DNA from: Rhopalosiphum padi
Lineage: Eukaryota; Arthropoda; Insecta; Hemiptera; Aphididae
DNA length: 64,000 nucleotides
Direction of reading: 5' to 3'
NCBI RefSeq assembly: GCF_020882245.1
Contig: NC_083598.1
Coordinates: 35,563,858-35,627,857 of the forward strand
Part shown: positions 36,220 through 48,419 of the stretch, piece by piece
How the letters are laid out: each line of letters opens with the position of its first letter
How positions within the stretch are numbered: position 1 is the stretch's first letter
Notes under the pieces: model-generated
The model's input: the letters and a program-made list of their open reading frames with translations, nothing else
Told to the model about the DNA's origin: nothing
Database searches by the model: none
Made by a program: the position numbers and the translations under genes

Positions 36220-39057
36220 ATGGAAGGACAGCACAACAATTCATCCAAGCCCAATATGACTAATAATAATAGAAAATGTAATTGCGCAGAATTCAATAAA
36301 ATATTCAACATATATCCCGAAACCAAATTAGAAAATCTTGATCAAAAAATGTACAAAATGAATGGCGAAACAACACCTTGGGTGCTAAAGAATATGAGTG
36401 GTTTAGAATTTCCTTTAATAACGAACAAAATTGATCAGAAAACACTAGGAAAAAATATTTCGCAAGATACATACAACGATAATATTGATTTCACTCACAC
36501 TACTATTGAAATGTCGAACTATCAAAGTAATATGAATGACAAAGTTTCCAAATTCCTAAAATGGGATTCGATTTCAAAACAAAACAATGAATATTACGAT
36601 AATTTACTAAGTGAATATAAGTTGAGATCTCGTTTGACGAGTGGTCTAGACGAATACAGGTATGATCAACACTAGATAACTTTTATTTAAAATACTTAAA
36701 AACAAATAATAAAAATAGTGTGCGTGTTTTAATGTAATTTCACCAAAGTGAGTAAAATAATTTTACTGTTTTCAGTAATACTATATTATATCTGTGATCT
36801 ATATTTTATAATATAAAATAATAGCATTCAGATCTGATTAAAATAGGTACATGGGTTTTCCAAAAGTAAACAATCAAGCGATACCTATACAATTTTATAC
36901 TTTTTTTTAATGTTCAAATATATTGAAATTTGAAAGCTATTTCTTATTACGAATTAAAACCCTGTTATAAATATTAGTTTTTTCATAAGGTCTTTAAGTC
37001 TCCATATTCTTTCCAACCAAATCGTATTACACAATAAAAATGTCTCATCGTTACCGAATTGAAAACAAAGTGATCACAATTTATTAAAAGTAATAGTTTT
37101 TATAATTTCATGTTTTTATTGTTATATTTGTTATTAACTATAAATTGGTAAATTAAAAGAGATTAAAAGTCTTATACAAAATTAATTATTGTTTAATAAA
37201 TATTGATGTTGTCAATAAATTAGTATCAAGCCAAACAATATCCGGTCATTTATAAACCATGGTAATCATTACGTTCCTTTTAATAGACAATACAGTTTTA
37301 AATTAATTTTATAATCTTATTACTTAATTGGCTATATGTATAATATGGAAAAAGTACACATAAAGAATAATTATTGTCTAGTATTATTTTTTAATTTCTG
37401 AAAGCTCGACAAATTATATAATTTTATTATTATATAATTATTGTAAATTTGTAACTAAAATTACAATATTACAAATATATAAATTATAATTTAATATTAC
37501 GACTTAATTTACAAGTTAATCATTCACAAATACGAAATACAAAATTATGTTTTTTATATTAAGCCTAATAGTTTACTTTCATTCATCATCATCAACATAA
37601 TAATAACAATAAGAATATATATTTATAATTACATTGTAATGAAATACCCTAATTAATATCCATTATAAATTATAAACAAGTTGTTAATTTGAATACTGTC
37701 ATTAATCATTATACAGCTATGACTCAAGAGACATAAATGATAATAATATAGTGCGGTCAAACTCGAATCATGTCTATTGGGACGAAGATGTGAAATATTA
37801 CAGGTACCCAGTGGAATCATCGTTAAGTACAGTAGACGTACATTCTGATCAGTCTAAAATCAATGACGTTCCTAGAGTTCAGAGTCAGCCGTGTTTATTG
37901 GATAACTACTTGAAAGATAGTAATACCAGTTCAGATAAACAGAGAAAGTAAAGTTTTCCTATTTATTTATTTTTATTTTTAACTGAAGAGTGAAATAACG
38001 CTTAAGTCAGTACTTCTTTTGAGATTTAAACATTATTAATCGCTAAAATACTTACTCAAACTTGATCTATTAAACTTCACAAAACAATGTTGGAAATCTA
38101 ATTTCCCAGGGGATTGGAACACCAGAAATAATTAGTTAATAATCGATTTGAACACAACAGGTCAATTAGTTGATGCGTGTAGTTGTAGTTGCAATTTATT
38201 TTTTTTAAGTGGTCATTATAATTTACTTTTAAATGTTATTAAGGATTAAGCAGCTTTCACATTAATTTTCTAATTCTGCTATTATTTTTATCATACCTAG
38301 AATTTAATTATGATTATGTGTGTATTACATTTCTAAACAATATATTTTTTTTAGAATGTTAGATACATTTTGGAAAGAAATCAGTGAATTCGAAAATTCT
38401 AGTAAGAACTCGAATGATTGGTATACAAAAAACAATTCCAAAAATTACCCAGACTATAAAACATTAAATTCAAATGAATATGCTAAGATTAATGTAAAAC
38501 AGTTAAACATAAATGAAGAAAAAGAATATTTTAAAAGGAACAAGGAAGTTTCAAGTCAAAATCAATTTCGAAATGATCATAATTTGAAGTATCTAAATCC
38601 TGAGCCTAATCTTAATATTAAAAACTTTAAAACTTCGGAAAGTCACATTTGTGATAGTTCAGATCATATTTGTAAACGACAAAGCATAGGGAATTCGAAA
38701 CAATCAACTGGAAATAAAATTTTAGACAAGGGTGTCAATCAAATCACTTATCAAATGGATAAACACACGCAGACCCAGGAAATGAATAATGATTTTGAAA
38801 AATCGAAAAATGTGTCAGTAACACATTGAATATTATAGTATTATTAAACTAATTTGATTTTTCGTGTCCTTTAATTTTTTTGATTTTCTAGCAATCATAC
38901 GTTTTGTGATACATGTGGTAATAGTCACTTCAAAAAGCATAAATTACACACCGATACAACAGAAAATTCTTTATTATTAAAACGAAATAAAAAGCTACGC
39001 GAACTACTTGGCTTGAAACCGGACGAGAAAAATGTATTGGTTATGTTAAAACTATAG
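36220..39057 (+). CDS. Orphan four-exon gene, Asn/Lys/Ser-rich protein with C-terminal Cys/His motif
   Basis: I do not recognise this protein. The inferred coding sequence is join(36220..36659, 37717..37947, 38355..38813, 38892..39057), about 431 residues. The start is the ATG at 36220; upstream in-frame codons have no ATG. Splice sites: CAG|GTATGA to TATACAG|C; AAA|GTAAAG to TTTTTTAG|A; GT|GTCAGT to TTTTCTAG|C. All three introns are phase 2 and both internal exons (231 and 459 nt) are multiples of three. The frame matching across all four exons is strong evidence of a real gene. The third donor is weak: the nearby CA|GTAACA at 38818 is another candidate but would put exon 4 out of frame. There is no signal peptide or membrane segment, so an intracellular product is likely. 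The protein is hydrophilic and rich in Asn, Lys, Ser, Asp and Tyr, suggesting disorder. Cys residues occur as KCNC (19-22), as two HIC motifs in exon 3, and as CDTCGNSHFKKH (382-393), which could bind one metal ion as C-x2-C-x3-H-x3-H. Additional small exons inside the 1.06-kb first intron cannot be excluded. Confidence 0.75.
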
Positions 39058-39090
39058 CTGGTTTAAACAATGTTTATTAACCAAATTAAT

Positions 39091-39096
39091 AATAAA
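39091..39096 (+). terminator. Poly(A) signal of the orphan gene
   Basis: AATAAA, repeated as AATAAATAAA, lies 34 bp after the TAG stop at 39055-39057. The fold-back element begins about 8 bp further on, so cleavage would fall inside the element's left arm. Confidence 0.65.
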
Positions 39097-39103
39097 TAAA
39101 TGA

Positions 39104-39710
39104 TGATTCTTTTATCATAAAACATTCATCATTTTACAAAATATTCATGTTTTTTAAAACATTTTTTTACATGGTTTCAAGTTGTTAAAAAACAACGTTT
39201 TTATTAAAAAAATTATATTTTTTAAATATTTTTTATCCTTATATTTTTTTAAGTTTTTTACTTTTTTAAATGACATAGAGTTTTAATTTCATATTTCAAA
39301 GCATAATAACTTTCTGAGTTAAGTAATTTAGGGTGAGTAGTTTATGAGTTATAAGTATTTAAAGTTTACACAAGAGAAGTGGAGTATACGGGGTTACCCC
39401 GCAACATTTTTCTCCACTACTCCGCTTGTCCAAACTTTAAATACGTATAACTCATAAGCTACTTGCCCTAAATTCGATTTTTATTTATCAAAATACTCAG
39501 AAAATTATTCTAATTTGGAATATGAAATTAAAGTTCTATGTTATTATTCAAAAAGAAAAAAACTTTAAAAAAATATAAGGATAAAAAATATTTAAAAATA
39601 TAATTTTTTAATAAAAACGTTGTTTTTAACAACTTGAAACTATGTAAAAAAATGTTTTCAAAAACATGAATATTTTTTAAAATAATGAGTGTTTTATGAT
39701 AAAAGAATCA
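39104..39710. mobile_element. Fold-back (long terminal inverted repeat) element, about 607 bp
   Basis: Almost the whole segment is one giant imperfect palindrome. The left arm begins TGATTCTTTTATCATAAAAC and the right arm ends with its exact complement. Arms of about 290 and 310 bp pair along their length, with small indels, around a centre at 39390-39400 (GGGGTTACCCC). Matching landmarks include TTTCAAGTTGTTAAAA near the ends and TATGAGTTATA with TATTTAAAGTTT near the centre. There is no coding capacity. The right border ACAAGGTGATTC resembles ends of insect DNA transposons, so it is probably a MITE or fold-back derivative. A clear target duplication is not visible. Confidence 0.85.
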
Positions 39711-41459
39711 CCTTGTATATTATGTTTATTGTTATTTATTTATTTTTATAGTTAATTATATAGTATATTGTGTTATTGTACTCAATCCAGTAGACGCGTA
39801 CAATACAATATTGTATTGACCTCAGTTTATTTCAAAATGATAATAACACTACCGTAAATACTACAGTAAACACTTCGAGTCGTGATACAATTATAATATA
39901 ATATTTTGTTATCTGAAACAGCAAAGTTGTTATTTTGATGATAAATATATTTATAAATTAGATGAACTTACTAATCAAAATTATGAATTACCAAGTTAAA
40001 CATAATAGTCGATATGAAAATCAATTCCGCTGCTTGAAGCATGAATTGGGCTCGTGGTAAAAATAAGTCAATAAAACAGAGATTTTACCATTATATACGT
40101 ATAGGTAATAGGTATGTTGATAAAATAATAATATTATTATTTAATGAGTAAAGTGCTAAATGTGGTTAGTATTGTAGAACTTGTTATCCGGCTATTGTGT
40201 TCGGGGCTATCCACGCCATCCCTATTGGTTAATACGTATTATTGATAAACCCATTATCTTGTAACTTACTAAGCGTCCAATTTAATATTCATAGTATACA
40301 TTTTATGCACCATCTGAGCACGAGTGAATAAAGTACTTTTACGAGTTCGTTATCATTTGCAATTGTGCACAGTGAATAACTTCTCGATGACGACGGTGAC
40401 AATGAAAATAATATTATTATAAATATTAATAATGGAAAAGTTTATTTAGTGCGGTATGATAATCAAACGTGTTTGTGTTAGTTTATTTTTAATATTAATT
40501 AAAAAATCTTGCGACTCTTAAAATAAATGAATATACTAAACAAAATCAGTATTTGTCTTATACGAGTCAAGTGAATCAGAAATAAATTCAGTAATAGGTA
40601 ATTACCGAAACAGTAAATTGTTGTTTAAATAATTTTAATAATAATAATTACAAAAAACAATTAAAATGTTTATAAATAATTAGATAAACATTAAGTATAA
40701 TATACCTGTAGTACTTACTACATTATACTCGTTCCTTAATTCTAAATCATTGAAGTTAGCCATAGTTTGTTCTTTATAGTCAGTTTAATATACATTTATC
40801 ATTTAAGCGTTCTATTTTTGTACATTACAAAAAGTTTAAATTATTTACGTATTATCGTTAAAAAATATTTCATTTCATAAGAGTGAAAAAATTTGAATTA
40901 GTAATTGAAAATTTAATCAATCTTTATTAAACTAATAATGTGTGTTAACGAACAATTTGAAATTACAAGTTATTTTAATAGCATTTAAAAAGAGCGTTGC
41001 TATAATTTGTCATAGTGAACATTGTAATTTTTTTTACTTTTTACAATCATGTACACTTTTCTTTCTTATGATTAAAATTATTTTAAACTTAGAGACATAC
41101 AGAAACAAAACACTGACATGGCGCATGGCTCATCGCCTCAACATGAACGACCCGTCGTATTCCAAATAAATGTAGTTTACATCATTGTAGACAGTCGCAA
41201 ATTGTACGGTTTTGTTTGTGGATCTATTCTTTTTTAACCAGGTCATTTGTATATAATTTTTCTAACTAAAAAAATTATCAAAAAAATTCATCACATTTAT
41301 TATTCGCACACGAGTAGCGATAATGTTGTAGTAAACTATCTATATATTATTTCAAATTTAGTGACTTGCGTTCAGTGGTTTGTGCAGAAATACAGAAATA
41401 TATTAATATAAAGGAAATGGGGCATAGTAACGCATATTATTTATGTGTGGATTTAGTGA
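39711..41459. other. Intergenic spacer
   Basis: No gene is supported. A 75-codon frame at 40942-41169 has no domain. There is a modest CpG-containing stretch at about 40190-40260. Confidence 0.55.
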
Positions 41460-43800
41460 GGTAAAACATACGTAATGTAAGTATAGTGGAACCGTCGGGT
41501 CGTAAGAAATCGTGATGTATGAACGGGGTCGTCAAACTATCATTCCCATTTCGAGTGTAAATAGTATTATGTTATTATTCTGTTGTATTTAAAAAGCATT
41601 TAGTTCGAATAAACCGTATTACGAATTAAAAAATACCACGAATTTCGGTCGACGGGCGAGGGCAATTATATAGCAAACGCGTTTATTGCGATATTATAAG
41701 ACACGCTGTGCGGCGTAACGTTGTTATATATTATATTATAACATTTCCGCAATTATATTAAACGTATATATCTACCTAAGCGCGCGCGCGGGTGGCGGCG
41801 GTGATCTGGCCGGACGAAGCGCGTCCGATTAAAGCTTATTATTTACACAATTTACACCCCGCAGGTCCACGCGCTTTGCAAAAGTGTCTGTTCGATGTGC
41901 GCGCGTGATACCGCGTGTATAATGTTACCGCTGCAGCCACCGCAGTATAGTGCGCACAATGATAGGAGAATAATAATATATATAATATTATAAGAACGCG
42001 CACAATAAACCTTAGATGGTGTGAAAGGACAATTGAACGGACGGCTCGTTGTCAGCTCCGGCTTCTGCGGGACGACAGTGACGTGGCTCACGATTCGCTT
42101 CGGATACGTTGTTTAAATTATTGTGATGCGAAATTCCGACGGCCGCGGTTAGCAGCCGGTACAATGTAATATATATGTATTATTATATATTATTTATAAA
42201 TTATATTATATTATACGGTTATGGGTGCACTGCACGCGGGACGCGATATGCAAACGCGGTATACGCCGCCGCTAACGAGTAGATAAGATTGATGTGACCG
42301 ATGTAGAGATCGGATTGTCGCGATATGGCATTTACATTTTAACAGTGTAAGTATGGATCGGAACACTTTGACCGCAACACGAATAATGATTTATTATTAT
42401 TATTATAGAATAATATCTGTATGGAATTTTTTTTTTTTATTGTTTAAAAATAATATTTTGTTAGGTCAAACTATAACTAGAATTGATTTATTAAAAATTA
42501 AAATAATTGTAACCTAAAATTATGTATAATGTATAATGTTCTAACAAGAGTAGTATAACTCTACATTTTTCTACAGAATTCTATACCTATCTATTTACTA
42601 AAACAGTGGTACCCGTAATTACAAGGCATTTTACACATTTTGTACGATCTGCATTAAAATTAAATTGTACATTCTAAATTTAAAAAAAAAAAAAAAATGT
42701 TTTTTTGGGTCGACTATATATGCAATATGTTTTTCAAAAAGTAATGTTTCCGTTAGTCGACGTTAAATGATTAACAAAAAATCGAAAAATAAATAAGTAA
42801 AGTAATAATTTTTCTTATTCAGTATTAATAAAATACTATAATGAAATAATACTGATATATTTATATTTGTAAAAATATTATACTTGTGTTTCAATGCGAA
42901 GCCAAACATTTTTTTTAAAACAAATCACGACACTTCGTTAGATTGAAGGTCGAATATACGACATCTGGCTCAGTGTATCACCGATTTTAATAAAAAAAAT
43001 CCGTCCATTGTCCACAGATAACGAATTATTATGCGTTGTCCGACGAATTTATCACCGGAGACCGATCGACGAAATTAAATGCAAAGTCGAATAATTCTCT
43101 CCGTGTTGGAACTTTTCGTGTACACATTTTTATGATTATCGTTGTATTATAATATTTATGTAGTTAATAATGGTTTAGACCGCATAATATGTATCATGAA
43201 TACGACTAATACGAGTGTAATATGTGAATACGTGATGCTATCGTGATGCAATTGTCTAGGAAAATCACATAGTACCTATGTTATTCGCTGAGATTGGGAT
43301 TCGTGTCGAAAACTTAGACGGAATACCAAAATGCCGAACCCGTTGGCGCGTGTTACCGACACGGGACCATCGCATGATGGAATGATTTATCGGTAGCGGG
43401 CGCCTCGCGGAGATCATCAATCAGTCGACGGTCGCCGCCCGGCAAAAATCCCGCTGTTTTGTCTTTCCCGGTCCACCGCCACCACCACCGCCGCCGCGTC
43501 ACCACCGGACAAAAGTATAATAGCAATGATAACGATAATAATTTGTAAGCAAACGCCAACGCGGCGGCCGTCGGCCCGTCGCCAGTAACGACGTGCCGTC
43601 GCCGCGCCGTCGACGACTGCTAAGTGTATATGATATTATGCGTTCGCTTTCGGAGAGATTTTGCGAGTAAAATCGTTCGGATAAGAAAGTTGCTCGCCGG
43701 ACCTCCCCTACGAACCTCACTCTTCCCGCACTGCGGAAATTCGTAACCCTTTAACGTCTTATCGTACCGGAATTGGACGACTGCAACAACGGTGTCCGCA
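41460..43800. promoter_or_regulatory. CpG-rich islands
   Basis: Two dense blocks, about 41640-42310 (for example CTAAGCGCGCGCGCGGGTGG near 41778) and 43330-43800 (CCGCCGCCGCGTCACC near 43490, GTCGCCGCGCCGTCGACG near 43600), are separated by AT-rich DNA. The second is among the most GC-rich sequence in the window. Overlapping frames are Arg/Trp/Pro-rich and driven by CCG/ACC repeats. No exon with clear splice sites and domain could be defined. It is a candidate promoter or enhancer cluster. Confidence 0.35.
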
Positions 43801-46173
43801 CATGCAAGTTCGCCCGCGAACGGAACACACATAGTACCTATGTATAATAACATATAATGTATTATATTATTACAATTTATAACGACGTCATGTTGTATGC
43901 AGGTTATTTCTCTGTTTGGTTTTTGCGCGTGCGATTTATATTCTTCGAGACTTGAACGAATGCCTGTGTCGCCGTACTCTGAGATACACTCGCACACAAC
44001 AATAGTCGAAAACGAAAAATGTCTAGTCTTTCATACAAATCGACTCAATTTGTATTCATTAGACGACGTCTGTGATTTCTTAAGGCATCTCTACCTATAA
44101 TAATATTATATTGTGTGCGCCATTTACTGAACTTATTTAAATATACCGTTGCGGTTCACGACGACAATTATTATTGGTTAGATAAGAACCAAACAGCGAA
44201 AACGTTTTGTGTTATTATAGACTCCCGACATCAATAATGCATTACATTGCATATAATATAACATGTACAACTCTGCAGCCCACTTACAATATAGGTACGT
44301 TAAATGTGCTTAACGAGCTAATTACGTTTTGATCAGTTGGTCTTTTTATAAATTGATCGATTGTTATAATATATTACAGCTATATAATTGCTTAATTGAT
44401 CCTTTATTGCCGTACATTTATAATTGGATTCTTCAATTATCTTGGTCATTAATAGTTGACCTTTATTAATTAGTTAATTGCTATTTTCTCCATTGTTCAT
44501 TATTTCGAGTGTTTAAAAAATAATAAAACAACAATTATCTATTTACTAAAAATATTCAAGGTTTTATCTTCTTTTTTTTTTACAAAAAAACTACTCTTCG
44601 TTTTTATTATTATCTATCTATCTATCTACAGCTATCATTGCTTAAAAGTATTACGCATACGATTCGCGCATTCAAAAATAATTCATAAACAATTTAAATG
44701 AAAACACGCAAATACGGAAAAATGTTATGGCTCGTGTTAAACTCAGGAAACGGTAGTATATGGAAATAAGAAACACATAGGTCGTCTCACCAGTATTTGT
44801 TTTGGATGTGATTTATCGGTATTACTTTCATGTCATAACGACGCGACCATTGTACAGTGTACATATAATAATATAATAACACGCCGCGTGTCCGTTGAGA
44901 ATAGCGTCACTCAGGAACTGGCGCGGAGGAGGAACAGTCAACACGGTAAGTGCATTTGCGGACAAGGGGTTGGTAAGTCGTCTGAAAAAAAAAATAATGT
45001 TATATACGTACGTATAAAAAGGCGAGAGTACTAAAAGAAATAACATTAACGGTGAGTGAAATTTTAAGGTTAACCCGCGGACACGGTAATAAAATATTAT
45101 AACACTCGGTGCGCATTATATTATATCATTATATAAACGCGCTTATAAGGGTAGCGCGTTCTTGTTTTTTTTCGCGCCCCTGTAAGCAATATGTCAAAAT
45201 ATCCAAATGATGTTGACGCCGTGCCGGTGTATGATACATGCCCGTGGAGGTCAATGGGGTGCGAAAATCCTAAATGGATTTTCGTGGTGAACCATACATT
45301 ATATTATTATGTATATAAAATGTATTAATAATAATGTTTTCCTTTTCGTTTTGAGCTTTTTTTTTTTATTTTTATTATTATTATTCTCCTATCAACGGAG
45401 GGTTGGTGGTGATAATTCATAACTGAAAAAAGGAAAAAAAAATTTACTCATTTATATTATACTATTATTATAGTAACGTTGCACATAACTATTATGTCGT
45501 TATTTATATTCGCACAGCACTGCGCTTCATTTTTAACTAATGAAAACTTTTCCGAGAAGTAATGGTCGTAAATGATTTTCCCACGGGAGTCGTGTAAAAA
45601 TATGGAAACTACATATATTTTGTATATTGTATGACCACTCTGTTTTAGCTAACGTTTAGTTAAATTTTCAATTTTGAATGTACCGTCGTTAAAATAAAAA
45701 TACAAATTATTTCACGAGACATATAGTTGCAGTTATACTTGCTGTAGTACTATGTATCGATTTCAAACGCGAATCGTATTGTTTAAACACTTTGAAGAAT
45801 AATAAAATCATTACGAAAATAATTTTAATACGTCATAACAGTGCGATTAATTGATTAATAAATGAATACAAAATTTCAATCGGAATATTAGATTAAAATA
45901 TTTATCTCTAATACCTACAATATCATACGCATCATTCGGTCGTTGTAATTGTTCCATGTGTAACGTGAGCCTGATTACGCATACTATTTTATGATACACG
46001 TGTTTCTGCTTTTATAGAGCAAATGTGTAAGGAGAGCCGCACTCTTTAATATTGTTTTAAGTGTTATGAATGCGTGTGTATAAATAATATTGTTAACTTC
46101 ATGTTTGTCATACAAATTTAAAATTGTCTATTATAATTTATAATATGAATATAATACACACCGAAACAATATC
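43801..46173. other. Spacer with one small CpG island
   Basis: No gene is supported. CpG-richer at about 44720-45260. A (TCTA)n tetranucleotide repeat lies at 44611-44628. A 67-codon ATG frame at 43897-44100 and a GTG-started frame on the opposite strand (43620-43997) have no recognisable motif. Confidence 0.45.
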
Positions 46174-46272
46174 AGCCCAACCTGCATGAACGACATCGTG
46201 TCGGATCAAATCCAGGGCAACCGCGACGTCCCACGTCGATCGTATCATTTTAAATATGTCCACATTGAATAG
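46174..46272. other. Coding-like GC island, possible exon on either strand
   Basis: A sharply bounded GC-rich patch of roughly 90 bp in AT-rich DNA. On the plus strand, after a CAG at 46173-46175, a 32-codon frame reads SPTCMNDIVSDQIQGN and ends in TAG at 46270-46272. On the minus strand, a possible acceptor AACAGCAG precedes a frame with TWDVAVALDLIRHDVVHAG and a possible donor CAG|GTTGGG follows. I recognise neither product. The island may be one exon of a gene whose other exons are elsewhere, or a non-coding exon. Confidence 0.25.
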
Positions 46273-48419
46273 AACTGCTGTTTGTGCTTTGCAGAATTTA
46301 ATTAAACCACAAGCCCGACCGTAATTTATAGTATTATAATATTATAAATCGAAAATTTATATTCGTTATAAGTTATTGGAAGATAACCCACTTCGTAGTA
46401 CCTACGTATATTTTAATCCAAATAATTATTGATAAATTTCATAAGTATTTATTTATTATTTTATAGTATTATTATATCGTACAATAAATTTGCAAAGTAC
46501 TTTTAATCAATAGAAAATAGTAGTTTTAACAGTTTTTGTTGTTGATATTTTTGATTTAATACATTTTATATAACTCGTGAAACTATGGCCGACGCACTGA
46601 ACAAAGATAAACATTTCAGTTTCTTGACGTTTATTTTATATGTCAGTGTTTATCAACCACCAAAACGAAAATCAAAATCGTATGAGTGGTAAATGCAAGA
46701 CTGAAAAGTGACAGGAAAGAAATTATCTGCTGGTTTTTAGCGTGACAGTGACGTATTGTTAAAATTATTATAATATTGTAGATTTTGACCGTTGGTACAC
46801 TTCAACCATTAACTATTGGTTTTATAATTATTTTTTCAATTCTTATTTTACAATAACAAGTACTCAATAAGTTATATGTCATAATATAGTTATTTAATAA
46901 AATTGGCTAATATAATTAGTGCAAGAAATTAGGACATGTACTATTGTAAGACATATTAACCGTATGTTTCTTAAATAAATCTTTTTATCTACTAGACATA
47001 TGGTATATGGAAGGTAAATAGTAATACTAATAAGAAATATATTACATTAACACGATTAAGGATAATATTGTATCCACTGATATACAATGTGTTGCTTTAC
47101 AAAATATATTATCACAATTAAATTTGTATATTTATAATATTATAAAATAAATAATAATTAATTTGGTTCAAAATATTTAATTAAAGTAAAAACTATATAA
47201 TTACATCGATTATGGATTAAAAATGTATAGTATTAAAAATTTAAAACTATTTTCATTTAAGTCAATGTTTGCTTATAACTCACAAGAAGCAAGTAGTACA
47301 AAAAAAAAAAATCATAATACGGCGTTTTATATAGGCTATTCGGGTACATCGTTCTGTCAAGGGTCCAATTTCCCGGTATCTTGTAATAAATTACGATCAA
47401 TTTTAAAACTTTTTCTTGAATTTTAAATTTATTAAAGGTGGCTAATGCAACTTATCTGTATCTTCAAGTTTTCATAAGAATAATAAAACTGAAACTTATT
47501 AATATAAAAGTGTTATAAAAACATTGTTTATGTTTAGTTAACATAAAAAAAAAAAATAAGTAAATGTATGAATAATTCTATAATATTTAATATTTTGTTA
47601 GGTACTTAAAAGTTAAAATATCGAAGCTTTTGACAATAATAAATTGTAATCAAATAAAATCGAAAAATCTATTACCTTGATAATAATGTGAATATAATAT
47701 TTTTTAACTTGGAAACAAATAATATATTTTATATTATAATATTATATGTATTTTACAACAAAGTCTACATGTCGATTATTATTTATTTTAAAATGCAACA
47801 CTTGTTTAATCAAAAATGGTTAACATTTTAGGAAATATATTCCAGAATAATATAAAGTAAATGTTAAAAACTAGATTTAAGGAAAAAATATATTTTGTAT
47901 TATTTATTATCACAATATTTAATCATATCATTGTTAACATTAATTTCAAGTTTCATATTACAAAGCAAAATATTGTTTTGAGACTCTGATGTATAGTAAT
48001 ATTGATTATCGAACAAATAAGTTATAAACTGTAAATGTTTAACGTTTGAATTTGCAAACCAATCCATTTGTTTCACTAACAAAAACTTTAGATACTTAAT
48101 AACTGATTAAATTCATTTTCATTCAAAATTTGGTTTACAAATAAATACATTTTCAGAAAACTACGCGAAAAAAAAATTAAAAATTAAAATAAAATTAAAC
48201 GTTAAACAATTTTTTTTTTCAATAATGTTTTTTAATAGGTAAGTATCTCAAATAATGAAAAAAAATATCTATTTTAAAAAACTTCTATACTCAATACTTT
48301 TCTAGATAGTGAGTAGTGTTTATTAATATCATGACAATCATCGTCGAGCATCATGTTTGTCTGAAAAATATTTTATTTGCTTTTAATATAAGTTCTTACG
48401 TTTCCATCCATATCACACG
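46273..48419. other. AT-rich spacer
   Basis: No gene seen; frames of 60-67 codons here are AT-driven. Confidence 0.55.

Noticed and set aside
36220..39057. Interpretation of the orphan gene as a bicycle effector gene
   Set aside because: Although the introns share one phase, the exons are long rather than small, there is no signal peptide, and the paired Cys-Tyr-Cys motifs of that family are absent.
43620..43997. 125-codon minus-strand frame, overlapping a 67-codon plus-strand frame at 43897-44100
   Set aside because: Begins at GTG rather than ATG, overlaps another frame of similar quality on the other strand, and shows no recognisable motif.
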